A stretch of 64,000 bases of DNA from Burkholderiales bacterium (GCA_020848075.1 JADLAV010000020.1:1-64000), one strand, 5' to 3'; counted from the first letter of the stretch, positions 8,018 through 16,447 are shown. A program made the numbers and translations. Notes: a model not told the origin generated them from the letters alone.

Positions 8018-8440
8018 TCAGCGCAATGTCGCCTGCAACCTGATCGCCGTGCCGGCGAGCGCCTTCGAGACCGGACAGCCTTTCTTCGCGCCCTCGGCGA
8101 TCTCCAGGAACTTCGCACGCTCGATCCCCGGGACTTCCGCCTCGGTGGCGAGATCGATGCCGCTGATGGCAAAGCCGTCCCCCGCCTTGCCGAAGTGCAC
8201 CGACGCCTTGGTGTGGATGCGCGTGGGCGTGAAGCCCGCCTTTCCAAGCTCGGCCGAGAGTGCCATAGAAAAGCACCCGGCGTGGGCGGCCGCGATCAAC
8301 TCCTCGGGACTCGTCCCGGTGCCGTCCTCCATCCTCGACTTGAAGCTGAACGGGCCATCGTAGGAAGTCCCCATCTTCATGTGCCCATTGCCCGCGGTGA
8401 GGTTGCCCTTCCATTCCGCTTCTGCTTTGCGAACCGGCAT
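8018..8440 (-). CDS. osmC: OsmC/Ohr-family peroxiredoxin
   Basis: This 140-residue cytoplasmic thiol peroxidase reduces organic hydroperoxides. Both active-site cysteines are in their usual places: HAGCFSMALS in the middle and KKGCPVSKAL near the C-terminus. The N-terminus RKAEAEWKGNL is OsmC-like rather than Ohr-like. The ATG at 8440 has AGGAGAA seven bases upstream. A perfect TTGCG-N4-CGCAA palindrome lies about 105-120 bp upstream, between this gene and the divergent DUF2945 gene, suggesting control together with the nitric oxide response. Confidence 0.9.
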   Translation of the reverse strand: MPVRKAEAEWKGNLTAGNGHMKMGTSYDGPFSFKSRMEDGTGTSPEELIAAAHAGCFSMALSAELGKAGFTPTRIHTKASVHFGKAGDGFAISGIDLATEAEVPGIERAKFLEIAEGAKKGCPVSKALAGTAIRLQATLR

Positions 8441-8545
8441 GATGTTCTCCTGTTGAACTCGGTTTGAGAATCGAACCAGGCAGGCGCCCGTTCGGTCAGC
8501 GTCAATTCCACACAAGAAGGACGAACGCGTCGCCGCGCCAGATCA

Positions 8546-8559
8546 TTGCGCTCGCGCAA
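8546..8559. promoter_or_regulatory. Perfect NnrR-like palindrome between osmC and the DUF2945 gene
   Basis: TTGCGCTCGCGCAA is a 14-bp sequence with perfectly complementary TTGCG/CGCAA half-sites. It sits in the divergent intergenic region. On the plus side a TATACT hexamer (8594-8599) could be the -10 box of the DUF2945 gene. The core matches the sites at 5744 and 14011. Confidence 0.6.
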
Positions 8560-8643
8560 TTGGCTGCCGCAGTGTGCCGCCGCGTTCGAACGCTATACTC
8601 GATAAGAAGCGCGCGTGGGTAGATTCGGACGGGAGCGAGATCC

Positions 8644-8859
8644 GTGGCGAAGACATTCGAGATCGGCGATCACGTGAGCTGGAATTCGGAGGCCGGGCGC
8701 GTGCGCGGCAGGATCATCAAGGTGCACACGCAGGACGTGAACTACAAAGGCTACGTCCATCACGCGAGCCCCGAAGATCCGCAGTACGAAATCAAGAGCG
8801 ACAAGACCGACCACGTCGCTCTGCACAAAGGGCGCGCGCTGACAAAGCTTCGGAGCTAG
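8644..8859 (+). CDS. DUF2945 (HVA1/TUDOR-like) small protein
   Basis: This is a 71-residue, single-domain beta-rich protein. GDHVSWNSEAGRVRGRI at the N-terminus, then YEIKSDKTDHVALHKG, match the DUF2945 hypervirulence-associated domain. It starts with GTG at 8644, with GGGAGCGAG just upstream. The function is unknown. It may share the palindrome at 8546 with the divergent osmC gene. Confidence 0.8.
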   Translation: MAKTFEIGDHVSWNSEAGRVRGRIIKVHTQDVNYKGYVHHASPEDPQYEIKSDKTDHVALHKGRALTKLRS

Positions 8860-9266
8860 GAGCTGCCGCCAAGCCGTGGCGAGGCTTCTTTTGGCTTCGA
8901 GTCACCTTCTAGCGTCTTCGACCGCGTCCAGACGCGGTCAGTTCCGTCTGACCTTCCCGCATGCGGAGTCGCCACGGAGTGCGCGTCAGCGTAGCGCGCG
9001 CGGCACCGCGCGCGGCGGCTGTCTCGGACGGCGCGTGAGCAAAGCGGTTGCGGCGCGTTCATGATTCCCCGCAAGGACGCGATCTGCCGGCTGTGATTCC
9101 ATACGTGAGCAGGTCGCAACGAACACCCGGCCTGCATTCGGTCGGAATCGTTCACGTGGTGCATCCTTTCCATTGCTTCGACGCGGCGTTCACCGGCCGC
9201 CCGGAGTCCAGCGCGCGCGGTTCTCCCTTCAGGTGGTCGACGGAACTCAAGAAGAAGGAGGTCGGC
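8860..9266. other. 407-bp intergenic stretch without a recognised gene
   Basis: No convincing coding sequence was found. A hairpin with an 8-bp stem (GACCGCGT/ACGCGGTC, 8920-8939) follows the DUF2945 gene. It is not followed by a T run, so terminator activity is doubtful. The frame open from 9048 into the next gene lacks a ribosome site and is not used as the start. Confidence 0.5.
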
Positions 9267-9698
9267 ATGAAATCGGTTCGTCTGTTTCTAGTGAGCGCGT
9301 GCTTTGGCCTGTGTTTTCTCGTGCCCGGGATGTCGGCCGTCGCCGCCGACATCCACAGCAAGGCGCCCGACAACTTCAAGAAGGTGAGCACGCTGGTGAA
9401 GCTCCCCGACTACATTCCGGGGCTGGGCGTTCTCTACGTCGATCCGTCGACGCTCCCGGTGGGACCGTTCCTCGGCTACGACAAGAAAGGGCGCCTGGTC
9501 AACGTGACCTACATGGTGCCGCTCAAGGACATGGATGCCCACAAGAACTGGGACGATCTCGGGGCGAAGCTCGGCAACCTCAAGATCAACCATACCGACT
9601 TCGTGTACAACCCCGGGCATCCGGGCGTAGAGGAGCCTCACTATCACGTCGTCCAGTGGTTGATCACGAAGAAGCAGCAGGATGCCGACCTCAAGTGA
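9267..9698 (+). CDS. Secreted protein, DUF5602/TTHB210-like
   Basis: This 143-residue protein has a clear signal peptide (residues 1-26, cleavage after VAA). The mature part contains LPVGPFLGYDKKGRLVNVTYMVP and ends with YNPGHPGVEEPHYHVVQWLI, a His-rich motif that may bind a metal. AAGGAGG directly precedes the ATG at 9267. The next gene, a cupredoxin, overlaps or follows at once, so the two exported proteins are probably made together. The family assignment is tentative. Confidence 0.6.
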   Translation: MKSVRLFLVSACFGLCFLVPGMSAVAADIHSKAPDNFKKVSTLVKLPDYIPGLGVLYVDPSTLPVGPFLGYDKKGRLVNVTYMVPLKDMDAHKNWDDLGAKLGNLKINHTDFVYNPGHPGVEEPHYHVVQWLITKKQQDADLK

Positions 9699-10278
9699 TC
9701 CGGGCCGCGGCTCGGAGGTCGTGCTTGCGCGACGCGTAGGGTGGTTATTCGCGCTCTGCTGCTGCGCGCTCGCCCTCTTGCCCGGAACTGCCGTCGCGCG
9801 CACCCTCGAGGTGCGCGCGGTGTTGTCGAAAGACGGTTCACGGGTGTATTTCGATCCTGTGGGCATCCACATCCAGCCGGGGGATACGGTGCGCTGGGTG
9901 CAGGTGAACGGTTATCACTCGGTCGCTGCGTACGATCCCGCCAACGGCAATCACGAGCTACGCATCCCGGCCGGGGCGAAGCCGTGGGATTCGGGGATCC
10001 TCCTCGGCGAATATCCGGCCGCGGGATCGACCTTCGAGCACACTTTCACCGTGCCGGGCGTCTACGATTATTTCTGCCAGCCGCACGAAGCGGCCGGAAT
10101 GGTCGGGCGGATCGTCGTGGGCGAACCCGGCGACGGTCCCGGCACGCGTCCCTTCGACTACGCGCCGGACAAGCACTGGAAGCCGGTGCCGCAGGCGGCG
10201 CGCGCGGTTTTTCCCGCGGTGTCCCGTATCGTGAAGGACGGCATCGTGCGCGCGGCGCCGGCGTCCGCCGCGAAGTGA
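9682..10278 (+). CDS. Exported cupredoxin (plastocyanin/azurin-like blue copper protein)
   Basis: This protein of up to 198 residues has a signal sequence (WLFALCCCALALLPGTAVA) and a cupredoxin domain. NGYHSVAAYD carries the first His ligand, and YDYFCQPHEAAGMVG carries the Cys, His and Met of a type-1 copper site. It would shuttle electrons in the periplasm. The start is uncertain: ATG 9682 overlaps the upstream stop, while GTG 9721 gives a more usual signal peptide. Its place beside nor and stress genes suggests a link to respiration, which is inference. Confidence 0.82.
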   Translation: MPTSSDPGRGSEVVLARRVGWLFALCCCALALLPGTAVARTLEVRAVLSKDGSRVYFDPVGIHIQPGDTVRWVQVNGYHSVAAYDPANGNHELRIPAGAKPWDSGILLGEYPAAGSTFEHTFTVPGVYDYFCQPHEAAGMVGRIVVGEPGDGPGTRPFDYAPDKHWKPVPQAARAVFPAVSRIVKDGIVRAAPASAAK

Positions 10279-10315
10279 CCGGCGCAACACGCTTTACCCC
10301 TGTAGGAGGCATGAC

Positions 10316-10783
10316 ATGACGCAACGGATCGACTACCCGAAGACCGCGCCCGAGGCCCTTACCGCGATGCTCGGGCTGGAGAGATACGTGAGGCACAGCG
10401 GCCTGCCGAGAAAGCTCCTCGAGCTCGTGAGGATGCGCGCGTCGCAGATCAACGGCTGCGCCTACTGCCTCGACATGCACAGCAAGGATGCGCGCGCGGA
10501 CGGCGAGAGCGAGCAGCGCCTGTACGTGCTGGCGGGCTGGCGCGAGGCGCCCTTCTACGACGAGCGCGAGCGCGCCGCGCTCGAATGGACCGAGGCGCTC
10601 ACCCGCATCGCCGACAACGACGTGCCGGACGAGCTGTACGCACGCGTGCGACGGCAATTCAGCGAGAAGGAGCTCGTCGACCTCAGCCTTGCGGTGATCG
10701 CGATCAACGGGTGGAACCGGCTCGCCATCCCGTTCCGCACGCACGTGGGCGACTACCAGCCCGCGGGGAAATCAGCGCGGTGA
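10316..10783 (+). CDS. AhpD/carboxymuconolactone decarboxylase-family protein
   Basis: This 155-residue all-helical protein has the active-site CxxC in NGCAYCLDMHSKDAR (about residues 44-58), including the downstream His typical of AhpD-like peroxidases. Such proteins reduce peroxides or recycle thiol partners. AGGAGG lies six bases before the ATG at 10316. With OsmC and CDGSH nearby, it fits a peroxide or nitrosative stress set. The physiological substrate is not visible. Confidence 0.85.
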   Translation: MTQRIDYPKTAPEALTAMLGLERYVRHSGLPRKLLELVRMRASQINGCAYCLDMHSKDARADGESEQRLYVLAGWREAPFYDERERAALEWTEALTRIADNDVPDELYARVRRQFSEKELVDLSLAVIAINGWNRLAIPFRTHVGDYQPAGKSAR

Positions 10784-10873
10784 CCGGCGCGGCCGACGCG
10801 TGCGGCGCGCTCGCCGGCTGGCCGCGCGTAGCACGCGCCGCGATGATCCGCGAAGTTCTCGCCTGAGGCAGCG

Positions 10874-11797
10874 ATGCTGCGGTTCGTGCTCGTGCCGACG
10901 CCTCCGTTCCGGCTCGATCTCACGGCGTGGGCGCTGCGGCGGCGCGTCTCGAACCGGATCGATCGCTGGGACGGCGAAGCGTACCGGCGAACGCTAGCGG
11001 TCGGCGATGCGCCGCTCGCAGTCGAGGTGCGGCAAAGGGGCGGCGCCTCGACGGCGCGACTCGAAGTACGGGTGAGCGGCGACGCGCGTGCACTGCGCAC
11101 AGCCAGGCCGGCCGTCACCGTGGCGCTCGAACGGCTGCTCGGGCTGCGCGTCGACCTCGGCGCCTTCTATCGTCTCGCGGCACGAGACCGTCGCTTGGGC
11201 CCCCTCGTGCTGCGCTTCCGCGGCGTCAAGCCGCCGCGCTTTCCGACGCTGTTCGAGGCGCTCGCGAACGCCATCGCCTGCCAGCAGGTGACGCTCGCCC
11301 TCGGCATCGTGCTCCTCGGCCGGCTCGGCGAGGCGTGCGGGCTTGCCGCGCGGGAGGAGAACGTTGCCGCCTTCGCGTTTCCGCGTCCCGAGGATCTGCT
11401 CCGGCTGAAGCCCCACGCCATGCGCCGCCTCGGTTTCAGCCGGCAGAAGATCCGAGCGCTGCACGAGCTCGCCCGCACGGCCGCCCGCGGGCAACTCGAC
11501 GAGAACGAGTTCGCGGCGCTCGACGATGCGACTGCCCTCGAGCGGTTGTCTGCGCTGCCCGGCGTAGGACGCTGGAGCGCCGAGTACGCGCTGCTGCGCG
11601 GCCTCGGGCGGCTGCACGTCTTTCCGGGCGACGACGTCGGCGCGCGCAACCATCTGCAGCGCTGGCTCGGCCGGTCCGCGCCGCTCGATTACGCGGGCGT
11701 CGAGCGCGCGCTCAAGCGCTGGCGCCGTCACTGCGGCATGGTGTACTTTCACCTGCTGCTCAGGCGGCTTGCCGACGAAGGAACCATCGCCGCATGA
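10874..11797 (+). CDS. alkA: AlkA-type DNA-3-methyladenine glycosylase
   Basis: This 307-residue base-excision repair enzyme removes alkylated purines. An N-terminal AlkA-like domain precedes the helix-hairpin-helix GPD fold. IACQQVTLALG matches the conserved helix of the family, LSALPGVGRWSAEYALLRGLG is the HhH, and FPGDDVGARN supplies the catalytic Asp. The last 28 bases around its stop codon recur almost exactly at 17634-17661. It is on the same strand as the Tal-PAS gene, 73 bases downstream. Confidence 0.87.
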   Translation: MLRFVLVPTPPFRLDLTAWALRRRVSNRIDRWDGEAYRRTLAVGDAPLAVEVRQRGGASTARLEVRVSGDARALRTARPAVTVALERLLGLRVDLGAFYRLAARDRRLGPLVLRFRGVKPPRFPTLFEALANAIACQQVTLALGIVLLGRLGEACGLAAREENVAAFAFPRPEDLLRLKPHAMRRLGFSRQKIRALHELARTAARGQLDENEFAALDDATALERLSALPGVGRWSAEYALLRGLGRLHVFPGDDVGARNHLQRWLGRSAPLDYAGVERALKRWRRHCGMVYFHLLLRRLADEGTIAA

Positions 11798-11870
11798 ACC
11801 GGAGACCCATGGTCGCGCAACGCATCTGCGATGCGGCCGTGCAGGCCCGGCGACCGGCCAAGGAGTCGAA

Positions 11871-13487
11871 ATGGCATCGAACCCGCTCACTGCGCTCTCG
11901 GCGCTCGGCCAGAGCATCTGGCTCGACACCATCGGCCGCGGCCTGTTGACCTCGGGCGAATTCCAGCGGCTGATCGACGAGGACGGGCTGCGTGGCGTGA
12001 CCTCGAACCCGTCGATCTTCGAGAAGGCGATCGTCGGAAGCGAGGACTACGACAGTGCGATCCGCGCGCTCGCCGCCAGCGGGCAGGACAGTGCCGGGAT
12101 CTACGAGGCGCTCGTGCTCGAAGACATCCGGCGCGCGGCGGATCTGCTCCGCCCGGTCTACGACCGGCTCGAGGGCGCGGACGGCTTCGTCAGCCTCGAG
12201 GTTTCCCCGCGTCTTGCGCGCGACACCGCAGCGAGCATCGCGGAAGCGCGCCGCCTGTGGCAAGCGGTCGACCGTCCTAACCTGATGATCAAGATCCCGG
12301 CGACCGCCGCGGGGGTACCGGCGATTCGCCAGCTCCTCAGCGAGGGAATCAACGTCAACGTGACGCTCCTCTTCGGGCTGGCGCGCTATCGCGAGGTGGT
12401 CGAGGCCTGCCTCGGCGGGCTCGAAGCGCGCGCAAGCGCGGGTGCACCGATACGGGGGATCGCTTCGGTCGCGAGCTTCTTCCTGAGCCGCATCGACACG
12501 CTGCTCGACCCCGAGCTGGAGAAGCAGACGCGCTCGGGCGGCGCGCGGGCCGTGCTCGCGCGCGGGCTGCACGGCCAGGTCGCGACCGCCTGCGCGCGCG
12601 CGGCGTATGGGATCTACGAGGAGCTCTTCGGCGGCGAGCGGTATCGGGCCCTTGCTGCCGCCGGCGCGCGGACCCAGCGGCTGCTCTGGGCGAGCACGAG
12701 CACCAAGAATCCCGCCTACAGCGACGTAAAGTACGTCGAGGCGCTCGTCTACCCGACGACCATCAACACCCTGCCGCTCGAGACGATCGCCGCCTACCGC
12801 GATCACGGCCGGCCGCAGCCGCCACCGGAGCGGGCGATTCCGGAGGCGCGCGAGCTGCTGGAGCGGCTGCCCGAGCTGGGGATCGACCTCGAGGCCGCGG
12901 CGCGCCGCCTGGAGGAAGGGGGCGTCGCGAAGTTCGTCGCCGCGCTCGATCAGCTGCTGGGCGTCCTCGAGCGCAAGCGCTCGGCGGTGCTGGGTAGGGC
13001 GCCGCGCGGCGTCGCCGGGGGCGGCGCCCGGACGGCAAACGTCGCTCCGAGAGGTTTCGACACCGACCGCTTCTGCCGCACGCTCGCGCGCGAAGCGGCG
13101 GACGCTATCGTGTATGCGGACGCCGCAGGCCGCATCCGGTTCTGGAACCAGGGCGCCGCGCGCATCTTCGGCTTTGCCGAGGGCGAGGCGCTCGGGCAAC
13201 CGCTCGACATCATCATCCCCGAGCGGCTGCGCGCCCGCCACGCGGCGGGCTACGCGCAGACCATGCGCACCGGCAAGACGCGCTACGGCAGCGGAGACGT
13301 GCTCGCGGTGCCGGCGCTGCGCAAGGACGGCAGCCAGATCTCGGTCGAGTTCACGGTGCTGCCGTTTCGCGACGAGCGCGGCGGCATGCTCGGCATCGCC
13401 GCGATCCTGCGCGACGTGACGACGCGCTTCGAGGAGACGAAGGCGCTGCGGCGCGAGCTCGCCGCCGCGCGCGGAAGCGCTGGCTAG
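11871..13487 (+). CDS. tal: Transaldolase-PAS domain fusion protein
   Basis: This 538-residue protein joins two unrelated domains in one frame. Residues 1 to about 375 are a full transaldolase of the pentose phosphate pathway, with GVTSNPSIFEKAI, the Schiff-base Lys 141 in NLMIKIPAT, and ASTSTKNPAYSDVKYVEAL. A Gly/Ala/Arg-rich linker (about 376-393) leads to a PAS domain (about 395-525) with AIVYADAAGRIRFWNQGAARIFGF and a C-terminal PAC-like segment. AGGAG precedes the ATG at 11871. PAS domains sense small ligands, redox state or light, so allosteric control of the enzyme is possible. Its stop shares the CTAG tetranucleotide with the stop of the converging DUF1003 gene. Confidence 0.88.
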   Translation: MASNPLTALSALGQSIWLDTIGRGLLTSGEFQRLIDEDGLRGVTSNPSIFEKAIVGSEDYDSAIRALAASGQDSAGIYEALVLEDIRRAADLLRPVYDRLEGADGFVSLEVSPRLARDTAASIAEARRLWQAVDRPNLMIKIPATAAGVPAIRQLLSEGINVNVTLLFGLARYREVVEACLGGLEARASAGAPIRGIASVASFFLSRIDTLLDPELEKQTRSGGARAVLARGLHGQVATACARAAYGIYEELFGGERYRALAAAGARTQRLLWASTSTKNPAYSDVKYVEALVYPTTINTLPLETIAAYRDHGRPQPPPERAIPEARELLERLPELGIDLEAAARRLEEGGVAKFVAALDQLLGVLERKRSAVLGRAPRGVAGGGARTANVAPRGFDTDRFCRTLAREAADAIVYADAAGRIRFWNQGAARIFGFAEGEALGQPLDIIIPERLRARHAAGYAQTMRTGKTRYGSGDVLAVPALRKDGSQISVEFTVLPFRDERGGMLGIAAILRDVTTRFEETKALRRELAAARGSAG

Positions 13488-13942
13488 TCGCGCCGTCCCC
13501 CGCGCAGTTTGTCGAGCGCCTCCTGCATCGCGGCGAGCGCGCGGTCCTGTGCGGCGAGGTGATCGAGCACCGCGCGAATCTCCTCCTCGGCCTTCTCGTT
13601 GATGAGGAAGTCGTTGCGCGCTTCGATGCGATCGCGCTCGGCCTGGCGGTTCTGGCTCATCATGATGATCGGCGCAGTGTACGCGGCCTGCAGCGAAAGG
13701 AGCAGGTTCATCAGGATGAAGGGATAGGGGTCCCAGTGCCGGATGAAGCCGATCGCGTTCACCGCCACCCAGGCGGTGAGCAGGACGCTCTGCACGATGA
13801 TGAAGTGCCACGAACCCACCGTGGCGACTACCCAGTCGGCGGTCCGCTCGGCGAGCGTCGTACGCTCCGCGACCAGCTCGTTGACGTTGCGGACCGGCGG
13901 ATGATCGTGTCTGAACGGTTCAGGGAATCGCACGCGTTCCAT
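13484..13942 (-). CDS. DUF1003 membrane protein
   Basis: This 152-residue protein has two transmembrane helices (about residues 43-68 and 73-92), the motif WDPYPFILMNLLLSLQAAY, and a charged C-terminal helix (NRQAERDRIEARND) that should lie in the cytoplasm. All are typical of DUF1003. GGGAGGACAG precedes the ATG at 13942. The function is unknown. Its promoter region faces the palindromes at 14011, so it could belong to the same regulon as the Crp/Fnr gene. Confidence 0.85.
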   Translation of the reverse strand: MERVRFPEPFRHDHPPVRNVNELVAERTTLAERTADWVVATVGSWHFIIVQSVLLTAWVAVNAIGFIRHWDPYPFILMNLLLSLQAAYTAPIIMMSQNRQAERDRIEARNDFLINEKAEEEIRAVLDHLAAQDRALAAMQEALDKLRGGRRD

Positions 13943-14010
13943 CGCTGTCCTCCCGCAGGTGTCGAAGGCTCCGAAATCGTTCGGCGGGGCGATGCTACTC
14001 CCGAACTGAT

Positions 14011-14037
14011 CTGATCTGGCGCAATGATCTCGCGCAG
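14011..14037. promoter_or_regulatory. Tandem NnrR/DNR-like half-palindromes upstream of the Crp/Fnr gene
   Basis: CTGATCTGGCGCAA (14011-14024) and ATGATCTCGCGCAG (14024-14037) lie head to tail. Each resembles TTGATCTCGCGCAA, the norC site, with one or two changes. A TAGACT hexamer follows at 14041. Position and similarity suggest autoregulation of the downstream regulator, or control of the divergent DUF1003 gene. Confidence 0.5.
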
Positions 14038-14170
14038 GTGTAGACTTCTTCGCCGGGCGTTTCCGCCCGTATCCGTACCCCGGCGGGGCAGACGCGCGAC
14101 AACCACGGGCGCGAGCGCGGGGATGGCGTGTTCGACTCGCCCCGGCGGCGCCCGGCCGGGAGGCAACATC

Positions 14171-14989
14171 GTGGACCCTCGAATCGGAACCCTGCAACCG
14201 CTCAAGGCTCGGCTCGCCAGCCATATTGCCGACGGCCAACCGCTCGCGGGCGGCGAGGTCGAGGTCCTGCGCGTGCTGCATGAGCGCGCCCACGCGGTAC
14301 GGCGGGGTCACCATGTGGTCACGCAGGGGCGCCCATCCGGGGGGCTGTGGCTGCTCGCCGACGGCTTCGCGCTGCGCTACAAGGTGCTCACCGACGGCAA
14401 GCGTCAGGTGTTTCACGTGGCCCTGCCGGGCGACCTGCTCGGCTATCCGGCGTGCTTCTTCCAGCGGGCGCTGTACTCCGTGGTGGCGCTCACCGATGCG
14501 AGCGTATGCCAGCTCACCTTCGCCGAGCTCTACGCGCTGTTCGAAGCGTATCCCCGGCTCGCGATGGCGCTGTTCTCGTCAGGCGCGGGGGAGGCGGCGA
14601 TGTACGTCGAGCGCCTCGCTGCGGTCGGCCAACGCGGCGCGCTCGAAAGAGTCGCGCACTTCGTCCTGGAAATGGCGTCGCGGCTGCACGCCGCGGGGCT
14701 CGGCGACGGAACGGCGTTCCACATGCCGCTCACGCAGGAGCAGATCGCGGACGTTCTCGGCCTGAGCGCACCGCACGTGAACCGGATGCTGCGCCGGCTG
14801 CGCGAGGAGGGTCTGATCGAAGTCGTCGATTCGAGCGTCCGGCTGCTCAACCGGGCGGCACTCGCGGATCTCGCCGATTTCGACGGCGACTACCTCGCCG
14901 TCGCGGCCGCGCGGCCGCATGATGCACCCCACGCCGCGGGCGCTTTCCTTGCCTCCGCAGCGCGAAACGGCGCGCCGCTCAAGCCCTGA
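14171..14989 (+). CDS. Crp/Fnr-family transcriptional regulator
   Basis: This 272-residue protein has an N-terminal cyclic-nucleotide-type beta barrel (LADGFALRYKVLTDGKRQVFHVALPGDLLGY) and a C-terminal winged helix with LTQEQIADVLGLSAPHVNRMLRRL. It lacks the N-terminal Cys cluster of FNR, so it is not a 4Fe-4S oxygen sensor. It could be a DNR/NnrR-like NO sensor or another Crp-type protein. GTG 14171 is preferred because GGGAGG lies seven bases before it; an upstream ATG at 14123 has no such site. It is the best candidate in the window for reading the TTG-N8-CAA palindromes. Confidence 0.85.
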   Translation: MDPRIGTLQPLKARLASHIADGQPLAGGEVEVLRVLHERAHAVRRGHHVVTQGRPSGGLWLLADGFALRYKVLTDGKRQVFHVALPGDLLGYPACFFQRALYSVVALTDASVCQLTFAELYALFEAYPRLAMALFSSGAGEAAMYVERLAAVGQRGALERVAHFVLEMASRLHAAGLGDGTAFHMPLTQEQIADVLGLSAPHVNRMLRRLREEGLIEVVDSSVRLLNRAALADLADFDGDYLAVAAARPHDAPHAAGAFLASAARNGAPLKP

Positions 14990-15085
14990 GCGGCAGCCGG
15001 CTCTTCCGCTGAGCGACGCGCTCGCCCGGTCGCGCCCGATCGCCCGCGAGCACAGCGGGATGTAGAGCGGCGCGGATCGCGCGAC

Positions 15086-16447
15086 CTAGCCTTCCGCACC
15101 GCGGGTCTGGACGAGGCGCGTTGCACTCACCGCCGCGGCGAGGAGCGACACGCCGGCCGCGACCCAGAGGGCCGACAGGCTCGCGTGCGCGCTGAAGAGG
15201 CCGAACATCAGCGCGACGAGCGCCGCGCCCGTGGTCTGGCCGACGAGCCGCGCGGTGCCGAGCATGCCGCTCGCCGCGCCGCTACGCTCGCGCGGCGCGG
15301 ATCCGAGGATGGCGCGATTGTTGGGCGACTGGAACAACCCGAAGCCGGCACCGCACAGCGCCATGCGCCAGATCACGTTCGCGTCTCCGGGCCCATCCGG
15401 CAGGAGCGCGAGCAGCGCGAGCCCGGCCCCGAAGATCAGCAGTCCCGCCAAGCCGAGGATGCCGGCCGGATAGTGATCTGCCAGCCGCCCGGCGATCGGT
15501 GCGGTCATCGCCGCCGCCACCGGCCAGGGCGTCATGAGAAGACCCGTGGCCACGTCGGTGCGGCCGAGCACGGTCTGGAAGTAGAAGGGGAGCGCCACGT
15601 ACGCGAGCATCTGCGCCGTGAACGAGCAGACCGAAGTCGCAATCGACAGCGCGAAGAGCGGGATGCGCAGCAGATCGACCGGCAGCAGGGGCGAGGTCTG
15701 CTTGAGCTGGCGCGCCACGAGCGCGGCACCCGAGACGGCGGCGCCAGCGAACGCGAGCCCGCTGTACAGCGCCCGCTCGCTGTGGCCGATGCTATCCACC
15801 GCGAGGATGAGCAGGCCGAAGAAGAAGGCGTTGAGCAGCGCGCTCTGCAGGTCGAAGCGCCGCGCCGCGTGCGGCGTGCGCGGCAGCGCCCGCGCGGCGA
15901 CGAGCGTCGCGACGCCGGCCGGCACGTTGATCGCGAACAGCCACGGCCAGGAGGCGACCGAGAGGACGCCCGCGGCCACGGTCGGACCGATCGCCGCCGA
16001 GACCGCCACCACGAAGGCGAGGATGCCGATGCCGCGACCCAGCAGCCGGCCAGGGTAGATAAAGCGAACGAGCGCCGAGTTGATGCTCAGGATCCCGGCC
16101 GCGCCCGCGCCCTGCACCACGCGCGCGAGCGTCAGCGCTGGCAGCGAAGGCGAGAGCGCACAGGCGAGCGAGGCGAGGGTGAAGATGACGAGCCCCGCAC
16201 GGTAGATGCGCCGGTAGCCGACGATCTCGCCGAGCGAGGCGAGCGGCAGCAGCAGCACGGCGATCACGAGCTGATAGGCGTTCACCACCCAGACCGAGTC
16301 GGCCGGAGCGGCGTGCAGATTGCGCGCGATCGTCGGCAGCGCCACGTTCGCGATCGCGCCGTCGAGCACCGACATCGTGACGGCGAGTCCGATCGCGAAC
16401 ATCGCCCGCTTGCGTTGCGGCAGCGGCAGCCCGTCGGGGGTTTCCAT
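15086..16447 (-). CDS. MFS efflux transporter, DHA2 (14-helix) type
   Basis: This 453-residue inner-membrane protein starts with LAVTMSVLDGAIANVALPTIA, the motif D1-like helix of the EmrB/QacA group. RVVQGAGAAGILSINSALV is motif C-like, and about 14 hydrophobic segments follow. It would export drugs or toxic metabolites with the proton gradient. No membrane-fusion partner lies nearby. It is divergent from the MbfA-like gene (83 bp between starts). Substrate unknown. Confidence 0.88.
   Translation of the reverse strand: METPDGLPLPQRKRAMFAIGLAVTMSVLDGAIANVALPTIARNLHAAPADSVWVVNAYQLVIAVLLLPLASLGEIVGYRRIYRAGLVIFTLASLACALSPSLPALTLARVVQGAGAAGILSINSALVRFIYPGRLLGRGIGILAFVVAVSAAIGPTVAAGVLSVASWPWLFAINVPAGVATLVAARALPRTPHAARRFDLQSALLNAFFFGLLILAVDSIGHSERALYSGLAFAGAAVSGAALVARQLKQTSPLLPVDLLRIPLFALSIATSVCSFTAQMLAYVALPFYFQTVLGRTDVATGLLMTPWPVAAAMTAPIAGRLADHYPAGILGLAGLLIFGAGLALLALLPDGPGDANVIWRMALCGAGFGLFQSPNNRAILGSAPRERSGAASGMLGTARLVGQTTGAALVALMFGLFSAHASLSALWVAAGVSLLAAAVSATRLVQTRGAEG

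Noticed and set aside
8920-8939. Hairpin GACCGCGT/ACGCGGTC as a terminator
   Set aside because: The stem is good, but no T run follows on either strand, so it is only noted in the intergenic entry.
14171-14989. Calling the Crp/Fnr protein FNR itself
   Set aside because: The N-terminal Cys cluster needed for the 4Fe-4S centre is absent, so only a family-level name is justified.
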